A stretch of DNA of 64,000 bases, taken from the NCBI RefSeq assembly GCF_014646095.1, contig NZ_BMMU01000007.1, positions 200,722 through 264,721 of the forward strand. The letters run 5' to 3'. Origin of the DNA: Streptomyces lacrimifluminis. GTDB lineage: Bacteria > Actinomycetota > Actinomycetes > Streptomycetales > Streptomycetaceae. Numbering within the stretch: the stretch's first letter is position 1; the number at the start of each line of letters is the position of its first letter. Shown piece by piece: positions 1 through 7,639 of the stretch. Both the position numbers and the translations under genes were made by a program. The notes beneath the pieces were generated by a model. The model did not search any database and was not told the DNA's origin. It saw only the letters and a list, made by a program, of their open reading frames with translations.

Positions 1-174
1 GACGCCGCCGTCCAACTGCACGGCGCGCGGGCCCTGCGGCGCGGCCATCTCCTCGAACACCTCTACCGGGAGGTGCGGGCACCGCGTATCTACGAGGGGG
101 CGAGCGAAGTCCAACGGACGGTCATCGCAAAGGAGTTGTACAAGCGCTTGGACGGGGAGGCGGACGTCGGATGA
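1..174 (+). CDS. Acyl-CoA dehydrogenase, C-terminal fragment (5' end outside window)
   Basis: The frame is open from the first base and stops at 172-174, giving 57 residues. The segment RIYEGASEVQRTVIAKELYK is the typical C-terminal end of flavin acyl-CoA dehydrogenases, which oxidise acyl-CoA thioesters to 2-enoyl-CoA; the YEG-x-S-E-x-Q stretch lies beside the active site in this family. The stop overlaps the start of the RidA gene (ATGA), so the two are probably co-transcribed. Substrate cannot be judged from the fragment. Confidence 0.85.
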   Translation, partial: DAAVQLHGARALRRGHLLEHLYREVRAPRIYEGASEVQRTVIAKELYKRLDGEADVG

Positions 175-569
175 GTGTCGAGCGGGTCAATCCGGCCGGT
201 CTCTCGCCGCCCTCCGGCTTCTCGCACGCCGTCGTCGCCACCGGCTCCCGGCTGGTGTTCCTCGCGGGGCAGACCGCGCTCGACGCCGACGGGAAGGTCG
301 TGGGGGACACACTGCCCGAACAGTTCGAGCGGGCCCTCGGGAACCTGCTCGCCGCGCTGCACGCGGCCGGCGGTGCCCCCGCCGACCTGGTCCGGGTCAC
401 CGTGTACGTCATGGACGTCGCCGAATACCGCGCCCAGGCTCCTCAACTCGGAGCTGTCTGGGGGAGGTTGGCGGGGCGTGACTATCCGGCGATGGCGGTC
501 GTCGGCATCGTCCGGCTCTGGGACGAACGGGCCCTGGTCGAACTCGACGGCTTCGCGGTGCTGCCGTAG
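171..569 (+). CDS. RidA family (YjgF/YER057c/UK114) protein
   Basis: A 132-residue protein, the usual RidA length (125-135). It begins with RVNPAGLSPPSGFSHAV and contains LVFLAGQTALDADGKVVG and VRVTVYVMDVAEYR, the core of the trimeric RidA fold. RidA proteins hydrolyse reactive enamine/imine intermediates from amino-acid metabolism; other subgroups act in catabolic pathways. The canonical Arg that binds the substrate carboxylate is not obvious (the C-terminal segment reads YPAMAVVGIVRLWDERALVELDGFAVLP), so this may be a divergent subgroup. The start overlaps the preceding dehydrogenase stop, indicating translational coupling; a role in the same oxidation pathway is an inference. Confidence 0.85.
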   Translation: MSVERVNPAGLSPPSGFSHAVVATGSRLVFLAGQTALDADGKVVGDTLPEQFERALGNLLAALHAAGGAPADLVRVTVYVMDVAEYRAQAPQLGAVWGRLAGRDYPAMAVVGIVRLWDERALVELDGFAVLP

Positions 570-597
570 CGGGTCGGGGAGCCGGGCCCCGGGCCGA

Positions 598-786
598 TCA
601 GGCGGCGGCTGTCAGGCGCTGCGGGGTGATCACGCTGCCGTCGGGCAGCAGCTCGCCGGTGTCGTCGAAGACGATCGCACCGTTGCACAGGAGGTTCCAG
701 CCCTGCTCGGGATGGAAGGCGACGATGTGCGCGGCGTCCCGGTCGGGACGGTCGGCCGAAGGGCACGGGGGCTGGTGTGAACACAT
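598..786 (-). CDS. DUF5999 family small protein
   Basis: A 62-residue protein starting MCSHQPPCPSADRPDRDAAH and containing HPEQGWNLLCNGAIVFDDTGELLPDG, which I recognise as the short Streptomyces family DUF5999 (function unknown). The start is set by the conserved MC-x-HQPPCP beginning and an AGAGG ribosome-binding site 6 bases upstream. The paired Cys/His residues near the N-terminus (C2, H4, C8) and the later C could bind a metal; that is inference. It is convergent with the RidA gene, 28 bases away, and monocistronic. Confidence 0.75.
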   Translation of the reverse strand: MCSHQPPCPSADRPDRDAAHIVAFHPEQGWNLLCNGAIVFDDTGELLPDGSVITPQRLTAAA

Positions 787-1053
787 GATGTGCCTCTGGA
801 TCGGATGCTGGTGCTCGGGTGCGATGCGATGCTTCCTTGCCACATCTGACGATGCCCGCGCCGGGGGCCCGGCGCCAAGTCGTGTCGGGGAAGCGTGACA
901 CCACGCGGACGTGCTGTGACACCACCCTGACATTCGGAAATGATCCGAAAAGCGTGGCACTCGGAGCGCGCGACTCGCCGACGAAGGGGTGATGATCACG
1001 CGCGCGGGGGTGGGGGACCAGTACCTGTGGAGCCCCCACAAGGAGGTTTCCCC

Positions 1054-1518
1054 ATGTCACTGTCCTTCTCGCCGTCCTTCCCCGCCCTCTCGTCCCTCTC
1101 CCGTGCCGCAGCCGTCGTCGTCGGCGCCGTACTGCTGGCGGTGGCCCCGGCCGCGACGGCGGTCCAGGCCGCGGACGAGGGATTCGACCAGGTGACGGTC
1201 GAATCCGGCAGCATCTCGTCCGACGGCGAGCTCACGCTTTCCGGCAGCTACCGCTGTCTCAGCACCGGCCACTCCGTCCGTGTCGCGGCCTCGATCGAGC
1301 GGGGCGAGAACGTCTGGTACGGCATGGACAGCATCCCCGCCAGCTGCGACGGCTCCTGGCACCAGTGGTCGAACACCAAGGCCACCGAGCCGGGCGCCTA
1401 CAAGCCCGGCCCGGTGCGGGTGAAGACCAGCCTGGTGGAGTTCCGCCGCTCGGGCTTCATCCCGATGCCGACCGTCCACGCGGAGCAGGTCCAGGCAATC
1501 GTCCTCACCGGGGTCTGA
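1054..1518 (+). CDS. Secreted small protein (DUF6299-like)
   Basis: A 154-residue product with a Sec signal peptide: a hydrophobic run AAAVVVGAVLLAVAPAATA followed by VQAADEG, so cleavage near residue 36-38. The mature part has a beta-rich look (VTVESGSISSDGELTLSGSYRC) and two cysteines that could form a disulfide. It resembles the Streptomyces secreted family DUF6299; function unknown. The start is the ATG at 1054, preceded by a strong AGGAGG at 1041. Earlier in-frame ATGs give a positively charged tail without a ribosome site and were rejected. Confidence 0.7.
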   Translation: MSLSFSPSFPALSSLSRAAAVVVGAVLLAVAPAATAVQAADEGFDQVTVESGSISSDGELTLSGSYRCLSTGHSVRVAASIERGENVWYGMDSIPASCDGSWHQWSNTKATEPGAYKPGPVRVKTSLVEFRRSGFIPMPTVHAEQVQAIVLTGV

Positions 1519-2145
1519 TCCGCACGCCCGGACCCACGGGACTCACGGGACTCACGGGACCGACGGGGGCAGACGGGGCCGCCCAGTGCTGTGCGCCGGC
1601 CGGCCCCCACATCCATGCCTCGGCCTCGTCGGGCGTACGGGGGAGACCGGTCGGCGGATTCTCGTGGCTGTCCGTCCTCCGGCGGCGGCGTCCGCTCTCA
1701 GCGGCTGAGGACCCGCTGGAAAAGAGAGTTGACAAGGCCTCTGACCTGGGCACTATCACTTTTCACGGTCATCGAAGTAGCTTCGGTTTGTGGAGTTGTG
1801 AATGAGAGTGGGTCTGACCAGCTCTTATCGAGCGGCGGCGCCTCGGCGCAACGCTACCGCCGTGATCGCCCCTGCGGTCAGAGCTGACGGCGCATCACGT
1901 CGATACAGATGGCCCGGGCGGCAGTCGATCGATCTCGCGGATATGGAGTGCCCAGGTTCATTCAACGGCCAGCCTTACTACCTGCTCGACTGGCGCTGAG
2001 CCCGACCCGCGGGTGCCCCGGGGCCAGGCTGGAACGCTCGGCCCCGGGGCGGAGTTCAGCACAGACGGACGGGGGCGGCCAGGTGGAGCAGCGAAAGGGC
2101 AGACGCCCGGTACCCCGGACACCCGCCCTCGTCAGCAGCCGACGG
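1519..2145. other. 627-bp stretch without a convincing gene
   Basis: No open frame here has a ribosome site plus recognisable protein. A TTGACA at 1729-1734 with TATCAC 19 bases later looks like an orphan promoter. The frame ending at 1999 on the plus strand finishes with a protein-like tail (about 30 residues ending QPYYLLDWR) that could be the end of a decayed gene, but I cannot assign it. With the truncated subtilisin next door, the region looks like a gene graveyard. Confidence 0.4.
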
Positions 2146-2718
2146 CTATGGCGTGACCTTCTCGATCAGAACGGTGCCGGCGCCCGCGACCGTACCGCGC
2201 GTGTTCAGCAGCCGTACCTGTCCGAAGAGGTCGCGTCCGTCGGGTCCGGTACCCGTGGCGGTGACGTCGGCGGACACCGTCGCCGGGTCGCCTGTTCCGA
2301 GGTTCACCGGAGCCGAGTCGTCGACCGCGACGGTGCCGAGCGTGGCGGAGAAGTACGTGTCGCGGTAGTCATGCGCGGTGGAGCCGCCCGGAACCGCGAA
2401 GCCGTAGACCTCGATGGTGTACTCGCCGACGGCCGGGTCGATGACGGAGGCCGTCTCCTCGGAGTCGGCGTCCGCGTCCTGCCCGACCAGGTTGCCGTCC
2501 TTGTCGTAGACCGTCAGGTCCAGGTCTGCGCCCGTATCGGAGGCACCGCCGATGACGACGTCCAGCGACGTGGCACCCTCGGGCACCTCGACGCTGGTGC
2601 TCTGTGTGGCGCCCTTGGTGATGGTCGGCCGCGTGGTCCTGGCAGAGCCGAGCGGGCCGCCCTCCACCGTGCTGTCGACCGGCGCGTGGCTATTCGTCAC
2701 CTGCCAGGAGACCGCCAC
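2146..2718 (-). pseudogene. Remnant of a large secreted S8 (subtilisin-like) peptidase, C-terminal domains only
   Basis: The 190 residues match the C-terminal end of the roughly 1100-residue Streptomyces S8 peptidases: a jelly-roll/pre-peptidase-like domain (VEVPEGATSLDVVIGGASDT, LTVYDKDGNLVGQDADADSEE, YTIEVYGFAVPGG, YRDTYFSATLG) and a final beta domain ending FGQVRLLNTRGTVAGAGTVLI. No catalytic Asp/His/Ser domain is present. Upstream, the frame runs only nine more codons before a TGA at 2746-2748, and only a GTG without a clear ribosome site is available. It therefore looks like a 5'-deleted gene. Confidence 0.75.
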
Positions 2719-2860
2719 AGGCCCAGCGAGGTGTTGTGTTCGCGTTCACGCTGCTACCGGAGAGGCCGGCCCGCATGACCGAGGCGTCCGCGCGGACAGC
2801 GCTGTCGAAGTCCAACTGCCTGACGGTCGGCCGGATCCGAAGCACACGCCCGCGCCGGCG

Positions 2861-3853
2861 TCAGCGATCCAGATAGCCGTCGAAGAAGGTCGCGGCGCGC
2901 GCAACCGCGGTTTTCGACTCAGGGGCGTCGGGCACGAGGCTGTGGAAGACGTGCGGCATGCCTTCGTACAGGTCGAGCACCGCTTCATGTCGTCCGTCGC
3001 GGATCACCTGATATTGACGGACGAAGTTGCTGAGGAAGATCTCGCGCGTCCCACCCTGGATCAGGGTCGGTGGGAACGGCTTCGCGTAGTCGCCGTACAC
3101 CGGACTGACATAGGGATGCTTCTGATCGGCCACATCGGCGTAGGCGTCCGCGGCCCATGCGAGCGATTCCGGAGTCAGGATGGGATCCGCGTCCTTCAGC
3201 GTCTCGTAGGTGTCGCCGAGCCCGGTGATGTCCGACCACGGCGAGACAAGCCACAGCGCCGCAGGCAGCGGCAGGTGCTGGTCGCGCATCTTCAGGACGG
3301 CGCCGGCTGCGAGCCCGCCGTCGGCGGAATCGCCGAAAAGTCCGATCGAGCGGGCGTCGAGCACGCTCGCCAGCAACGTCTTCCAGACCGCCAGGACCTG
3401 ATCGGTCACCGCTTGCCAGCGCCCGCGCGGCGCCAGCGTGTAGTCGATCGATATGACTTCGTCGCCCGTCGCGGTGGCGATGAGCGCCGGCAGGCCGACC
3501 AACGTCGCGGACGAGAAATAGACATAGGCACCGCCGTGGACGTAGAGCAGCGCCCGTCCGCTCGACCTGTGCTCCCGCGGTGTGATCCGCACCACGGGCA
3601 CGTCGCCGATCGTCTCGCGGCGGATCGTGGTCCCCAGCGTGGCGGCAAGCTGCTGGTTCCAGGGCGCGAACGCCGCCTCCATCAGCTTGTTCGCGTTGTC
3701 GAAGTCAGCGGTCGTTTCCGGCCTGGTCGGCGCGGGCTGCTGCTCGCCGGCCTCATACATCACCTTGAGTATCGCGGAGGCTTCGGGCGATACGGTCTCC
3801 GGCACCCGGAAGCGCGACGGCGCCACCCCCGCGTCCGTCTGGTTGATGGTCAT
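2861..3853 (-). CDS. Alpha/beta hydrolase, hormone-sensitive-lipase (HSL) family esterase
   Basis: A 330-residue protein. It has the HSL oxyanion motif HGGAY (in LLYVHGGAYVY), the nucleophile elbow GDSADGG (family consensus GDSAGG), an aspartate region (DPILTPESLAW) and the C-terminal catalytic His in GMPHVFHSL. HSL esterases hydrolyse short acyl or aryl esters in the cytoplasm. The start is the ATG at 3853, preceded by AAGGGAG 8 bases upstream; ten more in-frame residues upstream lack such a site. Neighbours on both sides are gene remnants, and the overall sequence style resembles proteobacterial esterases, so horizontal acquisition is possible. Substrate unknown. Confidence 0.85.
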   Translation of the reverse strand: MTINQTDAGVAPSRFRVPETVSPEASAILKVMYEAGEQQPAPTRPETTADFDNANKLMEAAFAPWNQQLAATLGTTIRRETIGDVPVVRITPREHRSSGRALLYVHGGAYVYFSSATLVGLPALIATATGDEVISIDYTLAPRGRWQAVTDQVLAVWKTLLASVLDARSIGLFGDSADGGLAAGAVLKMRDQHLPLPAALWLVSPWSDITGLGDTYETLKDADPILTPESLAWAADAYADVADQKHPYVSPVYGDYAKPFPPTLIQGGTREIFLSNFVRQYQVIRDGRHEAVLDLYEGMPHVFHSLVPDAPESKTAVARAATFFDGYLDR

Positions 3854-4002
3854 CACGCAATCTCCCTTTGACAATGCTGACAATGGCTCGCCGACCGGTC
3901 GCGAGCGGGTTCGCGCGCTGACGACCCGGTGGCCCGTTCAACCGGAACCAGAGCGCGGACGGACCGTCATCAGCGCACGGACCGCCGGTTCGGCATCGGT
4001 CG

Positions 4003-4485
4003 TCAACGCGGGCCAGTGCCGCATCCACGCATTCGCAGCGTCACCTGATGCTCCGGGCGGACCGCCGCGCACGACAGCTTCCACCACAGCTGCCACACCC
4101 CACCCGACGCCAGCAGACAGCACGGACAGGCCCGGCTGCCGTACACCTCTACCCACTCCCGGCGCGCCGACGGCCAGTGCGCCTCGCCCGCGGAGAGCGC
4201 CGCCACGCTCAGCGACCCACCCTCGAAAACCGGCAGGTGCATCCTGTCCACCGTGCCGCCAGGGACACCCGTCGCTGCGTACACGGTCTGCCGGACCGCC
4301 TCATCGCATCGCACTCCGAGCACAGGGGGCCGGGCATCCGCATAAACCCCCCGAAGGCGCAGCCCCATCAGGTCGGCGACCTCAGTTGACGGGCATCGGT
4401 TCACGCGAGCCCTCCGATCCACCCACGACGCGAACGCCTCGTTCGTTTGCGGGACCGTGACCAGCGCTAATCCTCGTGGAGGCAT
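4003..4485 (-). pseudogene. TniQ-like transposition protein, truncated and decayed
   Basis: The 160 residues match the N-terminal part of the TniQ family: ESF-type opening (NEAFASWVDRRARVNRCP), an ATGVPGGTVDRMHL segment and the zinc-finger region GSRACPCCLLASGGVWQLWWK. TniQ proteins assist Tn7/Tn5053-like transposition and actinobacterial members are usually several hundred residues. Here the protein ends abruptly after RMRGCGTGPR, and one expected zinc-binding Cys is replaced by Arg (VRPEHQ rather than C-P-x-H-Q). The 5' end looks intact, with ATG at 4485 and AGGGG upstream. No transposase or terminal repeats were seen nearby. Confidence 0.65.
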
Positions 4486-4603
4486 ACATGCACCCCTAGA
4501 AGGTGATCTAGGTCACCATCGCGTTGGGCTCCGCACCCTCATTTCCAGCGTCCGCCCTCAGCGGCGGCGGCGCGCAAGCCCAGGCACCCTTGGCGCGATG
4601 GGA

Positions 4604-4621
4604 GACATGTGACATTGTACT
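4604..4621. promoter_or_regulatory. Possible GntR operator in front of the hydroxyproline operon
   Basis: The sequence ACATGTGACATTGTACTG lies just upstream of the GTG start at 4625 and contains the odd palindrome ATGT-G-ACAT plus an ACATTGTAC half-site. FCD-type GntR proteins often bind short TTGTAC-like palindromes. Placement and composition are suggestive only. Confidence 0.3.
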
Positions 4622-4624
4622 GGC

Positions 4625-5797
4625 GTGAGCAAGCGACTGACCTGCGATGTTGTGGTCATCGGTGCCGGAATGGTGGGCGCCGCCTGTGCCCTGTATCTCG
4701 CCCGGGCGGGTCTCGTGACCCTCGTCCTCGACCGGGGACCGGTGGCCGGTGGTACCACCGGCGCCGGTGAGGGCAACCTGCTCGTCTCCGACAAGGAGCC
4801 GGGGCCCGAGCTGGACCTCGCGCTGCTCTCCGCCCGTCTCTGGCAGGACCTCGCGGCCGAGCCGGGGATCGGCGGCGCCGTCGAGTTCGAGGCGAAGGGC
4901 GGGCTCGTCGTCGCCTCCGACGCCGAAGGCATGGCCGCACTGGCCGGCTTCGCCGCCGGACAGCGGGCGGCTGGCGTCGAGGCCGAAGTGGTCGGAGCCC
5001 GCCAACTCGCCGAGCTGGAACCGCACTTGGCCCCCGACCTCGCGGGCGGCGTCCGGTACCCGCAGGACTGCCAGGTGATGCCCTCCCTCGCCGCCGCCCA
5101 GGTCGTCCGGGCAGCCCGCCGGGCCGGGGCCGAACTGCGCACCGGCACGGCCGTCATGGACATTCTGCGCGCGCAGGACGGCTCCGTGCACGGCGTACGG
5201 ACGGTGGCGCACGGCGACATCCACGCCCCGGTCGTCGTCAACGCGGCCGGCACCTGGGGCGGCGAGGTCGCCGCGCTGGCCGGGGTGCGCCTGCCCGTGC
5301 TGCCGCGCCGCGGCTTCGTCCTGGTGACCGAACCACTGCCGCCCGGCACCGTCCGGCACAAGGTGTACGCCGCCGACTACGTCGCCGATGTCGCCAGCGG
5401 TGACGCCGGGCTCCAGTCCTCGGCGGTCGTCGAGAGCACGGCCGCGGGCCCGGTGCTGATCGGGGCCAGCCGTGAACGGGTCGGCTTCGACCGGACCTTC
5501 TCCCTCCCTGTCGTGCGCCGACTGGCCGCCCAGGCGACGGCGCTCTTCCCGGCCCTCGGCACGGTCCACGCGATGCGCGCTTACCTGGGCTTCCGCCCCT
5601 ATCTGCCGGACCATCTGCCGGCCATCGGGGCGGATCCCCGGGCGCCGGGGCTCTACCACGCGTGCGGTCACGAGGGGGCGGGGATCGGGCTCGCGGTCGG
5701 CACCGGGCACCTGATCGCCCAGTCGTTGACGGGCCGGACACCCGACCTCGATCTGACGCCGTTCCGCCCGGACAGGTTCGCGGGAGAGGAGAGGTGA
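4625..5797 (+). CDS. FAD-dependent oxidoreductase, D-amino-acid/D-hydroxyproline dehydrogenase beta-type subunit (DAO family)
   Basis: A 390-residue DAO-family flavoprotein with an N-terminal dinucleotide fold (VVVIGAGMVGAACALYLARAG, residues 9-29), a substrate domain (RGFVLVTEP) and a C-terminal FAD segment (GLYHACGHEGAGIGLAVGTG). With the next two genes it forms the alpha/beta/gamma arrangement of the heteromeric cis-4-hydroxy-D-proline dehydrogenase described in proline-racemase clusters: this subunit oxidises the cyclic amino acid to the pyrroline carboxylate. Start is GTG 4625. It overlaps the next gene by GTGA (5794-5797), so expression is coupled. Confidence 0.85.
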   Translation: MSKRLTCDVVVIGAGMVGAACALYLARAGLVTLVLDRGPVAGGTTGAGEGNLLVSDKEPGPELDLALLSARLWQDLAAEPGIGGAVEFEAKGGLVVASDAEGMAALAGFAAGQRAAGVEAEVVGARQLAELEPHLAPDLAGGVRYPQDCQVMPSLAAAQVVRAARRAGAELRTGTAVMDILRAQDGSVHGVRTVAHGDIHAPVVVNAAGTWGGEVAALAGVRLPVLPRRGFVLVTEPLPPGTVRHKVYAADYVADVASGDAGLQSSAVVESTAAGPVLIGASRERVGFDRTFSLPVVRRLAAQATALFPALGTVHAMRAYLGFRPYLPDHLPAIGADPRAPGLYHACGHEGAGIGLAVGTGHLIAQSLTGRTPDLDLTPFRPDRFAGEER

Positions 5798-6144
5798 GGA
5801 GCGTGAGGAAAACGATCCAGGTGAAGCAGGTGAAGAAAGTGACTCCGCTGGAGCTGGCCCGGGCCCGGCCCGGGCCCCCGTTCACCGTCACCGTCGACGG
5901 GGACGAGACCGACGCGCTGCCCGGTCAGACCGTCGCCGCCGTGCTCTGGTCGGCGGGCGTCACCTCCTGGCGCAGCACCCGGGGCAGCGGTGCGCCACGC
6001 GGGATCTTCTGCGGCATCGGGATCTGCTTCGACTGCCTCGTCACCGTCAACGACCGCCCCAACCAACGTGCTTGCCTGGTCCCGGTCACGCCCGGAGACG
6101 CGATCCGCACCCAGGAAGGCACCGGCCATGACGAACTCGGGTAG
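5794..6144 (+). CDS. Small (2Fe-2S)-binding subunit of the hydroxyproline dehydrogenase
   Basis: A 116-residue ferredoxin-like protein (Fer2_4 type). The motif GIFCGIGICFDCLVTVNDRP followed by NQRAC supplies the C-x4-C-x2-C...C set for a plant-type [2Fe-2S] cluster. FTVTVDGDETDALPGQTVAAVLWSAG is the beta-grasp start. It is the gamma subunit linking the two flavin subunits. The start is placed at GTG 5794, overlapping the upstream stop; a second in-frame GTG at 5803 is possible. The 3' end overlaps the next gene by 17 bases. Confidence 0.85.
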   Translation: MRSVRKTIQVKQVKKVTPLELARARPGPPFTVTVDGDETDALPGQTVAAVLWSAGVTSWRSTRGSGAPRGIFCGIGICFDCLVTVNDRPNQRACLVPVTPGDAIRTQEGTGHDELG

Positions 6145-7540
6145 AGCCTCTCTCGCGGTGGTCGGCGCCGGTCCGGCGGGCCTCGCCGCCGCACTGACGG
6201 CCGCCGACCGGGGCGTACGGGTCGTGCTGCTCGATGCCGGCGCGCAGGCGGGCGGGCAGTTCTACCGGCAGCCCGCGGTGGCGCTGAAGGCACGCAGGCC
6301 GCAGGCCCTGCACCACGCCTGGGGCACCTGGAAGAAGCTGCGGGACCGGCTGGCGGCGCATGTCGCGGCGGGTCAGATCATCCACCTGGTGGATCGTCAT
6401 GTGTGGTTCGTGGAAAGGGAGTTCGCGGGAGGCGGCGGCTTCGGTGTGCATGCCCTGACCGGCCCAGGGCAGGCCGGGTCGCAGACCGTCACCGCCGACG
6501 CCGTCCTCCTCGCCACCGGCGGCTACGAGAAGGTGCTGCCCTTCCCCGGCTGGACCCTGCCCGGTGTGGTCACCGCGGGCGGCGCGCAGGCGATGCTCAA
6601 GGGCGGCCTCGTCCTGCCGGGCCGTACGGTGGTCGTCGCCGGAACCGGGCCGTTGCTGATGCCGGTCGCGGCCGGGCTCGCGGCGGCGGGCGCCGAAGTC
6701 GCGGCGTACGTCGAGTCCACGCACCCCACCGACTTCGTCCGGCACACGGCGACACTCGCCGCCAACCCGGCGAAGATCGCCGAGGCCGCCCGGTACGCGG
6801 TCCAACTGCTGCGCCACAAAGTGCCGGTGACGGTACGTCACACCGTGGTCGCGGCGCATGGAACCGACCGCGTCGAGGCCGTCACCGTCGCCGCCCTGGA
6901 CACCCGAGGCCGGGTACGGCCGGCCACCATGCGGCGGATCGCCTGCGACACCCTGGCCGTCGGGCACGGCATGCTCGCGCACACCGATCTGGCCGAGATC
7001 CTGGGGTGCGCGATCGACGTCACCGGCGACGCCTTCGTCGTCACCGACGCCGAGCAGCGCACCGACGTCCACGGTGTCTGGGCGGCGGGCGAGGCCACCG
7101 GCATCGGGGGAGCGGTGCTCGCGCTGGCCGAGGGCGAGATCGCCGGGCAGTCGATCGCCGCCCGGCTGAAGGGAGCCGAGCCACGCGCCGCCGACCGGGC
7201 GACGGCCGCCCGGACCCGTACCCGGCTGCGCAAGCTCTTCGCCGCCCTCGACACCGCCTACGCCCCGCCCGCCCACTGGGCGGAACAGGTCGCCGACGAC
7301 ACCGTCGTCTGCCGCTGCGAGGAGGTGACGGCGGCGGAAGTCCGCGAGGCGGTCGAGGAGTTGGGCGCGACTGATTCGCGAACCGTCAAGTTGCTCACCC
7401 GGGCGGGTATGGGGTGGTGCCAGGGGCGGGTCTGTGCAACTGGTGTCGCCGGGGTTGCGGGGTGTCCGGTGGGTTTGGGCAAGCGGCCGTTTTCTCGGCC
7501 TGTGCCGTTGGGGGTGTTGGCGGAGGAGCCTGAGCGCTGA
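6128..7540 (+). CDS. NAD(P)/FAD oxidoreductase, alpha-type subunit of D-hydroxyproline dehydrogenase
   Basis: A 470-residue protein with a Rossmann FAD site (LAVVGAGPAGLAAALTAADRG, residues 8-28), a second dinucleotide motif (VVVAGTGPLLMPVAAGLAAAGAEV), the ATG-type segment VWAAGEATGIGGAVLALAEG, and a C-terminal Bfd-like [2Fe-2S] domain with Cys pairs in VVCRCEEVTAAEV and GWCQGRVC. This layout matches the alpha subunit of heteromeric opine/hydroxyproline dehydrogenases that pass electrons from the DAO-type subunit to the chain. ATG 6128 starts inside the preceding gene. The last 100 bases shift to T-rich third positions just before the repeat that follows. Confidence 0.85.
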   Translation: MTNSGRASLAVVGAGPAGLAAALTAADRGVRVVLLDAGAQAGGQFYRQPAVALKARRPQALHHAWGTWKKLRDRLAAHVAAGQIIHLVDRHVWFVEREFAGGGGFGVHALTGPGQAGSQTVTADAVLLATGGYEKVLPFPGWTLPGVVTAGGAQAMLKGGLVLPGRTVVVAGTGPLLMPVAAGLAAAGAEVAAYVESTHPTDFVRHTATLAANPAKIAEAARYAVQLLRHKVPVTVRHTVVAAHGTDRVEAVTVAALDTRGRVRPATMRRIACDTLAVGHGMLAHTDLAEILGCAIDVTGDAFVVTDAEQRTDVHGVWAAGEATGIGGAVLALAEGEIAGQSIAARLKGAEPRAADRATAARTRTRLRKLFAALDTAYAPPAHWAEQVADDTVVCRCEEVTAAEVREAVEELGATDSRTVKLLTRAGMGWCQGRVCATGVAGVAGCPVGLGKRPFSRPVPLGVLAEEPER

Positions 7541-7554
7541 TGGCTGTGTCTTGT

Positions 7555-7610
7555 CTGCGGGTTCGTCGTGGCTTGTCGCGCAGTTTCCCGCGCCCCTGTC
7601 GGGGCGCTCT
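7555..7610 (+). repeat. Dispersed Streptomyces intergenic repeat with hairpin
   Basis: The stretch contains GGGTTCGTCGTGGCTTGTCG followed by CGCAGTTTCCCGCGCCCCT, a sequence I recognise as a very common intergenic element in Streptomyces genomes. It ends in a small perfect hairpin, GCGCCCC-tgtc-GGGGCGC (7590-7607). It sits between the dehydrogenase alpha subunit and the deaminase gene and may attenuate or terminate part of the transcript. Confidence 0.65.
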
Positions 7611-7639
7611 ACTTCTGCATGCCGAAAGGTGAGGTCCCT

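Noticed and set aside
4003..4485. CRISPR-associated transposon (TniQ-Cascade)
   Set aside because: There is no Cas gene, repeat array, TnsB/TnsC homologue or transposon end; only a decayed TniQ N-terminus.
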